A stretch of DNA of 30,704 nt, from the NCBI GenBank assembly GCA_947474445.1, contig CANJJY010000003.1, positions 1-30,704 on the forward strand, read 5' to 3'. The stretch's first letter is position 1. Every line of letters begins with the position of its first letter. Below are positions 1 to 6,808 of the stretch, one piece after another. This stretch comes from Oligoflexaceae bacterium. Its GTDB lineage: Bacteria > Bdellovibrionota_B > Oligoflexia > Oligoflexales > Oligoflexaceae. The notes beneath the pieces are model-generated. The model did not search any database, had not been told where the DNA came from, and worked only from the letters and a program-made list of their open reading frames with translations. The position numbers and the translations under genes were made by a program.

Positions 1-134
1 GATAGGTCGCCCCTCGCCTATGTAAGATGGTAGGAAAGGGATCCAATATTTTCAAATCATTGAATTGACCGCTGGGCCAGTCTATGGCAAACCAAGGCAA
101 GAAGATCATAGAGAAAAGCATTAAGGAGCCGTGA
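1..134. other. Left-edge intergenic segment
   Basis: All three forward frames are stopped within the first 33 bases, so no forward gene runs in from the left for any useful length. The segment ends in a good ribosome binding site, AAGGAG at 123-128, for the protease that starts at 135. A TTGACC at 65-70 resembles a -35 box but has no convincing -10 partner at the right distance, so no promoter is called. Confidence 0.5.
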
Positions 135-1430
135 ATGGTAAAGTCGTCTACCGTGGTTGGCGCCCTTTTATTGGGCATGTCAGTGGCGAGCAGTGCATGG
201 GCGGAAGCAAATCTCGTCGGCTTCGACCAAGAGCGGATTCCAGGCCAATTCATCGTTCGTATGAAAGACGGCTCGATCGCTTCCCGCAGCTTCTTCCGGC
301 AAGCCGGCGTCACGCCTCTCCACGGCTATTCATCGACGCCCGCTTATCTCGTTCAGGCCGATCATGGGCAAGAGATGGATGCTCTCGCGGTGCTGAGAAA
401 CGACCCTGAGGTCGCTTTTATTCAAGCCAACCGGATCTTCAGAATATCCAAGGTCCCTAACGATCCCAACTATTCTTCGCAGTATCACCACAAAAACGTC
501 GGATCGGCTGCCGCCTGGGATATCTCGACCGGAGATAAGAGCGTGATCGTCGGTGTGATCGATACCGGAGTCGATTACAACCATCCTGATATTGCCCCCA
601 ATATCTGGGTGAACCCCGGTGAGACAGGTCTCGACGCTCAAGGTCGTGACAAACGCAGCAATAAGGTCGACGACGATGGCAATGGCTACGTCGATGATTT
701 CCATGGTTGGGACTTCGTCAATAAAGACAACGATCCGATGGACGACATGGGCCACGGCACGCACACCTCGGGCATCATCGGCGCCGCGGGCAATAATGCG
801 ACCGGTGTTGCAGGTATCAATTGGAACGTGAGCCTGGTCGGGCTCAAGGTGTTTGGCGCGTCCGGCGAAGGCGATCTCGATACCATCGTCCAAGCGGTCG
901 AGTACGCAAACAACAACGGCTTCACGATCACCAACAACAGTTGGGGTGGGGAAACCGACAAACTGCCGACGGACGCCGACGAAGATGTCCTGCGCGATGC
1001 CATCGCGGCTGGAGCGGCCAAAGGCTATTTGTTCGTCGCTGCCGCCGGGAACAGTTCGGCTAACAATGACAAGAAACCTCAAATCCCCGCGAGCTACCCG
1101 CTCGCTAATATCATCTCGGTCGCGTCGACAGGCGGCAACGACAGTCTGTCCTTCTTTTCCAACTATGGACCAACCACCGTTCATATCGCGGCGCCTGGTT
1201 CCAACGTCTTGTCGACCCTGCCCAACAAAAAAACCGGCGCGATGAGCGGCACCTCGATGGCCGCCCCCGTCGTCACCGGTGCTGCGGCCCTCTTAAAAGC
1301 CGTTCACCCTGAGTTTGATGCCGCCGCTCTCAAAGAGCGTCTGCTCGAAACGGCCGATCCCATCGCTTCTTTGAAAGGGCGGCTGATCACCGGAGCCCGC
1401 GTAAATGTGGGCAAAGCATTGGCCGATTGA
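135..1430 (+). CDS. Secreted S8 (subtilisin-like) serine protease
   Basis: An exported subtilase predicted to cut proteins outside the cytoplasm. Residues 1-23 form a Sec signal peptide ending SSAWA. Residues about 38-104 look like an inhibitor-I9 propeptide. The catalytic triad is complete: Asp143 in VIDTGVD, His207 in GHGTH and Ser374 in GTSMAAP, with oxyanion-hole Asn306 in AAGNS. An Asp-rich insert at about 178-205 (KVDDDGNG, DNDPMDD) is typical of calcium-binding subtilases. The 431-residue length fits a single-domain proproteinase with no added C-terminal domain. The ATG at 135 has AAGGAG seven bases upstream. The DUF393 gene follows after 47 nt and may be co-transcribed. Family assignment is firm; the substrate is unknown. 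Confidence 0.96.
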   Translation: MVKSSTVVGALLLGMSVASSAWAEANLVGFDQERIPGQFIVRMKDGSIASRSFFRQAGVTPLHGYSSTPAYLVQADHGQEMDALAVLRNDPEVAFIQANRIFRISKVPNDPNYSSQYHHKNVGSAAAWDISTGDKSVIVGVIDTGVDYNHPDIAPNIWVNPGETGLDAQGRDKRSNKVDDDGNGYVDDFHGWDFVNKDNDPMDDMGHGTHTSGIIGAAGNNATGVAGINWNVSLVGLKVFGASGEGDLDTIVQAVEYANNNGFTITNNSWGGETDKLPTDADEDVLRDAIAAGAAKGYLFVAAAGNSSANNDKKPQIPASYPLANIISVASTGGNDSLSFFSNYGPTTVHIAAPGSNVLSTLPNKKTGAMSGTSMAAPVVTGAAALLKAVHPEFDAAALKERLLETADPIASLKGRLITGARVNVGKALAD

Positions 1431-1477
1431 TAACGTTCTCCGCGAGGCGGTGTCTCAAAAAGTACGAGGATTTACCT

Positions 1478-1867
1478 ATGGCCGGTTCTGTCCTCATTCT
1501 TTACGACGCCGCCTGCGGAGTCTGTCGCCTGCTCGGCTCTCTTCTTGCGGCCGATTCTCCTGCGCATTGGCAAGTCACCGCCTGGCAGAAGTTTCCCGAT
1601 CCAGAGCTGGGGCCTCCGAGCATGCTGCTTCACCCCGATCGACCGCCTGAGTTAGCGCTCCGGCGGGATGGGGTCTGGCTGGAAGGCGAATCCGCTTGGC
1701 AGTTTCTTCTCGACGAACAGCCGCGCCTCCAGGCCTTCCAACATCTCGCTGCACGCGTGGGCCTCACGTCTCCCCTCAATGCCAAATGGCTCAGGCGCAT
1801 CGGACAAGGCCTGCGTCGCCTCTGTCCCGCCTGCAGCCCACGTTCCTCCGCGCGTCGAACTAGTTAG
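1478..1867 (+). CDS. DCC-family (DUF393) thiol-disulfide oxidoreductase-like protein
   Basis: A small cytoplasmic protein of 129 residues with the DUF393/DCC hallmark near its N-terminus: an aliphatic strand then YDAACGVC, giving Asp10 and a Cys13-x-x-Cys16 pair in a thioredoxin-like setting. A second CPAC occurs close to the C-terminus. Members are annotated as predicted thiol-disulfide oxidoreductases, but their physiological role is poorly defined. The start is set at ATG 1478, which has CGAGGA seven bases upstream and puts the DCC motif at its usual position. A TTG at 1427 in the same frame would add 17 residues unlike the family. It lies 47 nt behind the protease gene and shares its strand. 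Confidence 0.85.
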   Translation: MAGSVLILYDAACGVCRLLGSLLAADSPAHWQVTAWQKFPDPELGPPSMLLHPDRPPELALRRDGVWLEGESAWQFLLDEQPRLQAFQHLAARVGLTSPLNAKWLRRIGQGLRRLCPACSPRSSARRTS

Positions 1868-1982
1868 ACACTTCGAAACAGCTGATCTAATTGCGATTTA
1901 CATTGCAAAGCGCCAAAACTCCATATATGAAAAGATTCTGAGTCATAGCCTCGGATTATTTTTCTTTCTTGAAGGGTCAACC

Positions 1983-3260
1983 ATGATTCGCAACAGGCAC
2001 ATTCTTTCTTTCGGAGTGTTCGCACTCCTCTTCGCTTGCAGCGAAGGCAGTAGTATCAAGCCGACCACGAGCGATCGTCCGGCCAACTATTCGCGCGGTT
2101 CCAGCGAAGGCGCTGCCCGCGGAGAACTGATTGAGGCGACGCGCATCGTCAGCCTCAGTCAAGCCGCGATCACAGAAAGAATCAAAGCTCTCGGTATCGA
2201 AGCCAAGACTGGCGTGAGCATCTACAAGATCACTTACATGACGGAAACACCAGCCGCGACGCCTGCCCCGATCGAAGCATCGGGCATCATCGTGGTTCCC
2301 GACACCAAGGCTTCTGTCTACCCTTGGGTCAGCGTACAGCACGGGACGATCGTCGGCAAAATCGATGCGCCTTCCCTCTCTTATAGCGAAGGCGTCCTCG
2401 AAGCTTCGCAAGGCTTCGTCGCTGTCGTAGCCGACTATATCGGCTTTGGTTCTGCCAGCGAAGTTTTCCATCCCTATCTCGTCGCTGAGGCCTATGCTGA
2501 TGCCGGCGTCGATATGCTGCGAGCCGCCAAGTCCTTTGCGAGCAAAAATACTTTGACCCTTGGGCCATTATTTCTCCGCGGTTATTCGGAAGGTGGTTAT
2601 GCAACCCTAGCTTTGCAAAAAGCTTTGGAAACTCAGTACGCCACGGAACTTCCCATCACAGCTTCGGCCCCTGCTGCTGGACCTTATGATTTGGTGACGT
2701 CGGCCAAAATTCTTACGGCGCAGGAGACTGCCAACCCAGTGAATCTGCCCTTCGTTGTCCTCTCCTACAATAAGTGGCTTACTGCCACCACCGGCTGGAA
2801 CATCGATAACGTCATACAGTTAGGCCAGGCCAAGGCCTACCCGCTGTTCAGCGGTTCGTTTCGCACCGACGATATCATCAAGACTTTGCCTAGCAAAACC
2901 GCCGAGCTGTTCAAAGCAGACGTCATCGCCGATGTGATCGGCACCACGCCCACAACTGCGGAAGGCACGCAACTCAGGACCTGGTTTACCGAGCAAAGCC
3001 TTCACAACAAGAGCTGGGCCCCGAGCGTACAAACGCGCCTTTACCACTGCCGCGATGACAAGACCGTGCCTGTCGAAGCAACCACATCAGCCTACGCAAG
3101 TTTCAAGGCCATCAATGCCGATTCGCCCGTCGTACCAGCCGTCATCGACAGTCCAGACGCAGCGAATCCTTATACGCACACCACCTGTCCTGGAATCTAC
3201 GCCTCGCTCACGTGGTTTGGCGAAATCTTGGCTAAAGCAGCTGCGGCACAAGCACAGTAA
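1983..3260 (+). CDS. Secreted lipase-like alpha/beta-hydrolase lipoprotein
   Basis: Predicted envelope-anchored hydrolase of the secretory-lipase type. The 425-residue product opens with a lipoprotein signal peptide whose lipobox LLFAC places the lipidated Cys at 19. An alpha/beta-hydrolase nucleophile elbow, RGYSEGG, gives Ser202. The likely acid is Asp358 or Asp359 in YHCRDDKTVP and the likely base is His399 in NPYTHTTC, all in the usual fold order. The region VVADYIGFG around 148-156 is typical of this lipase group. The open frame extends upstream to 1668, but ATG 1983, with GAAGGG upstream, is the start that yields a signal peptide. The FadL-type porin begins 24 nt after its stop, which supports a role in lipid or ester breakdown with uptake of the released acyl chains. 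Substrate is inferred. Confidence 0.88.
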   Translation: MIRNRHILSFGVFALLFACSEGSSIKPTTSDRPANYSRGSSEGAARGELIEATRIVSLSQAAITERIKALGIEAKTGVSIYKITYMTETPAATPAPIEASGIIVVPDTKASVYPWVSVQHGTIVGKIDAPSLSYSEGVLEASQGFVAVVADYIGFGSASEVFHPYLVAEAYADAGVDMLRAAKSFASKNTLTLGPLFLRGYSEGGYATLALQKALETQYATELPITASAPAAGPYDLVTSAKILTAQETANPVNLPFVVLSYNKWLTATTGWNIDNVIQLGQAKAYPLFSGSFRTDDIIKTLPSKTAELFKADVIADVIGTTPTTAEGTQLRTWFTEQSLHNKSWAPSVQTRLYHCRDDKTVPVEATTSAYASFKAINADSPVVPAVIDSPDAANPYTHTTCPGIYASLTWFGEILAKAAAAQAQ

Positions 3261-3284
3261 CGAACGATTAGGAGTTTTATCCAC

Positions 3285-4652
3285 ATGGAATACAATAAAT
3301 CAGCCCTCGCTCTTGCCTTGCTCGCGATCGCCCCTCAAGCTTTTGCCGGCGGATACCAGATTCTCGAGAAAAACGCGCAGGGACTTGGTCGCGCCTACGC
3401 TGGCGACGCGGCAATCGCTCGCGATGCGACGACGATTGGCACCAACCCCGCCGGCATGAGTCGGCTGCGTCGTCCTACCTTTTCTGTGTCGGCTGCGACA
3501 CTGGATACGAGTCTCAATGTTGAAGTCGAAGATGCGGGCGTCAATATTCCTAGTCTCGAAGCAGCAGGCCTCAATCCCAAGTTCTCCTCAACCGGCAAAA
3601 ACGTGTCGAGCGATGTCGGCCCTTCGTTTCCTTTGATTCCTGCGGTCTATGCGGCTTATCCTCTCAATGAGAGCTACACCGTCGGCCTGGGAGTCTTTTC
3701 CAACTTTAGCAGCAAGACCAAATACGAGAGCGATTTTATCAGCAGTTTGCTCGCGGAAACTTCGGAAGTGGTCTCGACCAACGTCAACCCTTCGGTTTCT
3801 TTCGCGCTCAACCCCCGCGTCTCCTTTGGTTTCGGTGTCGATGCCGTTTACATTCAAGCTAAGCTATCCTCGGCGAATCCCAACCAAGCTCCGCTCGTGA
3901 TCAACGGCGCTAACGTGCCAAACCCAGTGACGGGTGAAGTCCTGGTCTTGCCCAACGGCAGCACCATCGGTTCGAGCTCGATCGAAGGGGATGATTGGGG
4001 CTACGGCTGGAACTTCGGTGTCCTCGGCGAACCCATCGATGGCACGCGTATCGGCTTCGCCTATCGGTCGCCGATTCAAACCACTCTTGAAGGCGACGCG
4101 CGGTTTAAGGGTACGCCCGACGTCGATAGTTTTGTCGATTTTGCAGGCAAAGCTCCTCTCGAGTTGCCCGCTCTTGTTTCGCTCAGCCTCGTTCAGGATC
4201 TCGGCAATCAGCTGAGCCTGAGCGCAGACGTAACCCAGACCCGCTGGAGCAACTTCAAAGACCTGACCATCTATCGCAAAGACAATGGCGCGGCGAGCTC
4301 GACGGTCGATGAACGTTGGAACGATTCGATCCGTATCGCTTTAGGCCTTGATTATCAATACCTCCCAGCCTTGGGTTTCCGCGTAGGATACGCCTACGAC
4401 AACTCGCCTATTCCTGACGAACGTCGTACTCTCCGCATTCCTACCGGTGATTATCGCTGGTACACGGCTGGCGCCAGCTACACGGTCAATGAGATGATCA
4501 GCCTTGATTTGGGCTTGGCGCACGTCGTCATGGCTCGCACGCCCATCAATGATGAGCGGACTTTTGTGGGTCGTCCTTTCACCGCCTACGCGAAGGGCAA
4601 CGCCAACGCCGAAGGCAATGTGTTTGCCACCCAGCTGAACGTGACTCTCTGA
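3285..4652 (+). CDS. fadL: Outer-membrane fatty-acid transport protein, OmpP1/FadL family
   Basis: A 455-residue outer-membrane beta-barrel for passage of long-chain fatty acids or other hydrophobic compounds. Residues 1-21 are a signal peptide ending QAFA. The mature N-terminus, GGYQILEKNAQGLGRAYAG, and the NPAGM motif at about 55-59 are diagnostic of the FadL family, where this N-terminal segment plugs the barrel. The rest alternates short beta strands, and the length is normal for the family. AGGAG precedes the ATG. It is the second gene of a likely operon with the lipase-like gene and is followed by a strong terminator. The symbol reflects the family; true orthology to E. coli FadL and fatty-acid specificity are inferred. 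Confidence 0.92.
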   Translation: MEYNKSALALALLAIAPQAFAGGYQILEKNAQGLGRAYAGDAAIARDATTIGTNPAGMSRLRRPTFSVSAATLDTSLNVEVEDAGVNIPSLEAAGLNPKFSSTGKNVSSDVGPSFPLIPAVYAAYPLNESYTVGLGVFSNFSSKTKYESDFISSLLAETSEVVSTNVNPSVSFALNPRVSFGFGVDAVYIQAKLSSANPNQAPLVINGANVPNPVTGEVLVLPNGSTIGSSSIEGDDWGYGWNFGVLGEPIDGTRIGFAYRSPIQTTLEGDARFKGTPDVDSFVDFAGKAPLELPALVSLSLVQDLGNQLSLSADVTQTRWSNFKDLTIYRKDNGAASSTVDERWNDSIRIALGLDYQYLPALGFRVGYAYDNSPIPDERRTLRIPTGDYRWYTAGASYTVNEMISLDLGLAHVVMARTPINDERTFVGRPFTAYAKGNANAEGNVFATQLNVTL

Positions 4653-4675
4653 GATTTTCTAAAGTTTAACCGTTT

Positions 4676-4709
4676 AAGGCCTCGCTATGAGCGAGGCCTT
4701 TTTATTTTT
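4676..4709 (+). terminator. Rho-independent terminator after the FadL gene
   Basis: An 11-bp perfect stem, 4676-4686 paired with 4690-4700 (core GGCCTCGC/GCGAGGCC), closes a 3-nt loop and runs into a T-rich tract at 4699-4709. It lies 24 nt after the stop of the fatty-acid porin gene. The T tract exists only on the plus-strand reading, so it should end the lipase-porin transcript and not the opposing small gene. Confidence 0.93.
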
Positions 4710-4726
4710 GCACATTAGCTGTCGGT

Positions 4727-4942
4727 TTAGGAGATTTCTAGAGGATCTCTTTGGCCTTTCAGCACGTCTACCGTCGGCTTGAATTTGCCGGCATTGCCCA
4801 CGTCGATCGCAGCTTGCTTGATAGACTCACAAGCGGAAACTTGAACTCCCTCCCAAGAGGGGCCACAGAAACCGATACCAGCAATCAAAAAAACTCCGCT
4901 CAGATACAAGAGAGATTGTCCCAGGAGTGAGGCGAGACGCAT
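4727..4942 (-). CDS. Small membrane or exported protein of unknown function
   Basis: A 71-residue reading frame I do not recognise. It starts with ATG 4942, eight bases after a GAGGA ribosome binding site. Residues about 5-26 are hydrophobic (LLGQSLLYLSGVFLIAGIGF), followed by a soluble tail with Cys26 and Cys38. The hydrophobic stretch could be a signal peptide or a single membrane anchor. It is not a convincing lipoprotein signal, because Phe sits directly before the first Cys. No other gene competes for this stretch. The good binding site and a sensible N-terminal topology favour a real gene, but composition alone cannot prove it. Confidence 0.5.
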   Translation of the reverse strand: MRLASLLGQSLLYLSGVFLIAGIGFCGPSWEGVQVSACESIKQAAIDVGNAGKFKPTVDVLKGQRDPLEIS

Positions 4943-5091
4943 GCTAAGGGTCCTCTACAATAATTAGCCAGCAATTCCGTCAGCTCATTAACGACTTAAT
5001 CCCTTATCGGTCGTTTTTATCCGCAACTTGATGGGAAATTTAATCTTTATGATTTTATTATCAAAACCAACAATCTTACCGCGCGTCATGC

Positions 5092-5133
5092 AAAAAATCC
5101 GCAAAGCAAGGTCGCCTGCTTTGCGGATTTTTT
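5092..5133 (-). terminator. Terminator after yaeQ (long perfect hairpin)
   Basis: A perfect 17-bp inverted repeat, 5092-5108 with 5117-5133, and an 8-nt loop. The GC core TCCGCAAAGCA is flanked by six A/T pairs, so an RNA read from either strand ends in a U run. It lies 28 nt beyond the stop of the yaeQ gene, which is transcribed leftward toward it. It is probably active in both directions, but only yaeQ has an obvious need for it. Confidence 0.9.
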
Positions 5134-5161
5134 AGACAGCTGTAAACGGCGGCGACAGAGA

Positions 5162-5710
5162 TCAACGAGAAGCTTTTTTGAGGATTTCGAGCGAGATGGA
5201 AAGATTTTCCGTCGGGCTATTCAGCAGAAGGTGCTCGTCTTCAATGAGGCAGGTGAGATCCATCGAGCGATCGATGATGCGTTCGACCACTTTTTCATCG
5301 GCGAGTTCGAGTTGGATGACGTTTAAGTTATCGAAGCGCCCCAGACTGCTTTTAATACCTTCAAACCACACCTGAGCGGCTCGTTTTTGATAGGTATAGA
5401 TCGAAACGAGAGCCGACTTGCCACAGGATTGCCGGATGCGTTTTTCTGTGGGCTGGCCCAACTCAATCCAGTGGTCGATGTCACCGGTCAGACTCTTTTG
5501 CCAGAGATCAGGCTCATCGCTGTCGCTCAAGCCTTTGGTGAATTGCAGGTACTCATGCGCATGGAGAGCAAATACAGCGATGCGAACGAGCATGCGCAGA
5601 TCCGTCTCGGAAGGATGGCGGGCTATGGTCAAAGCGTGGTCTTGATAATAGCCGCGGTTCATATCGGAAATAGAGAGGTTAAGTTTAAAGATCGTTGCTT
5701 TTATCGCCAT
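5162..5710 (-). CDS. yaeQ: YaeQ family protein
   Basis: A cytoplasmic protein of 182 residues, the normal YaeQ length. The N-terminus reads MAIKATIFKLNLSISDMNR, followed by the family signatures ARHPSETD, FTKGLSDSDEPDLWQKSLTG, WIELGQP and KRIRQSCGK, which match known YaeQ proteins closely. The fold belongs to the PD-(D/E)XK nuclease-like superfamily. Despite an old link to RfaH suppression, no biochemical activity is well established. The ATG at 5710 has a weak AGG upstream, but the family N-terminus begins exactly there. The gene stands alone, divergent from the efflux operon, and ends at the long hairpin at 5092-5133. Confidence 0.95.
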   Translation of the reverse strand: MAIKATIFKLNLSISDMNRGYYQDHALTIARHPSETDLRMLVRIAVFALHAHEYLQFTKGLSDSDEPDLWQKSLTGDIDHWIELGQPTEKRIRQSCGKSALVSIYTYQKRAAQVWFEGIKSSLGRFDNLNVIQLELADEKVVERIIDRSMDLTCLIEDEHLLLNSPTENLSISLEILKKASR

Positions 5711-5870
5711 AGGGCCTATCGTTTCGTGAATCGTTTGCGGAACCCGATCCTAGCAGATCACCTGTTAAACCTCGTGCAATTTTAGCCTTTTCACGGCCGA
5801 TCCGCTCTTTTCCCTCAGTCTACAACTTTTTTATCCATTATTTTAGATGGTTACTAGAAAATTGTTCATA

Positions 5871-5899
5871 TTGACACCTCTTTAACCTTCCCGTAGTAT
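5871..5899 (+). promoter_or_regulatory. Near-consensus sigma70 promoter of the efflux operon
   Basis: A perfect -35 box, TTGACA at 5871-5876, a 17-nt spacer and the -10 box TAGTAT at 5894-5899. Transcription would begin near 5906, only about 15 nt before the start codon at 5921. AGGAGGT at 5909-5915 therefore falls almost at the 5' end of the message. I see no clear repressor palindrome over it, so strong constitutive expression is possible. Confidence 0.8.
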
Positions 5900-5920
5900 C
5901 CGGCGTTCAGGAGGTCGCCT

Positions 5921-6808
5921 ATGCCTATCGCACGTAGATTAATTCTCAGATGCACCCTATCCCTCTTTTTGACTGTGGGTGCGCAGGTTCAGGCTGCCGA
6001 TACCCAGCCGGCAAAGCCGGCCGTTTACACCGAAACGATCAAACTCCAAAGCCTCAGCGACAAACTCCTCTATCCCGCGACCGTCAGTGCTCTCAGGGTG
6101 GTACCCGTCACCGCGGAAGTCGAAGGCTTCGTCAAGGAATTGAAAGCGGAACTGGGACAGAAGGTCGCGCAAGGCAGCACCCTCCTTCGCATCGCCAATC
6201 CTGATCCGGTTTACCACTACGAGCCTTTTGCCGTCACTGCGCCCTTTGCCGGCGTGATTACCGGCATCGATATCGCCGTCGGCGATCGCGTCCAAAAGGG
6301 CAGGACCCTCTTGACCCTCACTGATAACAAAGATCTCAAGATCAAAATCAATATCACCGGCGAGGATCTTGCCCTTCTCACTCCCAAGCAACAAGCCGAT
6401 CTATTGATCGGCGAGGGTATTTGGCCGCTCCGCATCCGCGCTCTGAGCCCCATCATCGATCCAGCGACCGGCACCGCAGCCTGCGAACTGGAACTGAGCG
6501 ATAAGGCTAAGGCCAGCAGTCTCGTCCCAGGAAAGCTCGGGCAGGTCGTATTTAAAATCGCCGAAAGGAAGGGCTTCGTCGTTCCAGAAAGCGCGATCTA
6601 CTATCGGGGCCGCGATGTCTACGTGGTCCGCGTCGATGAGAAGAATAAAGCGCAATACCTCACGGTCAAAATTTTAAAAAACCGCGAAGGCAAGTTTGAA
6701 ATCGCCGGCGCTGCGCTCAAAGAAGGACAGGCGATCGTCACTCATGCCACCGTCTATATCGCCGATGGTGAGGAACTTGACGTCAAGGCCGCTGAGGCGA
6801 ACCCATGA
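5921..6808 (+). CDS. Periplasmic adaptor (membrane-fusion protein) of an RND efflux system, without alpha-hairpin
   Basis: The adaptor subunit that links an RND pump to an outer-membrane channel. Residues 1-25 are a signal peptide ending QVQA. Two lipoyl half-motifs are visible: about 64-92 (AEVEGFVKEL through LLRIA) and about 104-134 (VTAPFAGVITGI through LLTLTD). They are joined by only about twelve residues, so the coiled-coil hairpin that usually separates them is absent. Beta-barrel and membrane-proximal domains follow. At 295 residues it is clearly shorter than typical adaptors of 350-400. There is no lipobox. AGGAGGT lies five bases before ATG 5921. The stop overlaps the next start as ATGA at 6805-6808, indicating translational coupling with the pump. 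Confidence 0.9.
   Translation: MPIARRLILRCTLSLFLTVGAQVQAADTQPAKPAVYTETIKLQSLSDKLLYPATVSALRVVPVTAEVEGFVKELKAELGQKVAQGSTLLRIANPDPVYHYEPFAVTAPFAGVITGIDIAVGDRVQKGRTLLTLTDNKDLKIKINITGEDLALLTPKQQADLLIGEGIWPLRIRALSPIIDPATGTAACELELSDKAKASSLVPGKLGQVVFKIAERKGFVVPESAIYYRGRDVYVVRVDEKNKAQYLTVKILKNREGKFEIAGAALKEGQAIVTHATVYIADGEELDVKAAEANP

Noticed and set aside
330..1184. Leftward 284-codon open frame opposite the subtilase gene
   Set aside because: It lies wholly inside the protease on the other strand, has no family pattern or signal, and the forward frame has a complete catalytic triad.
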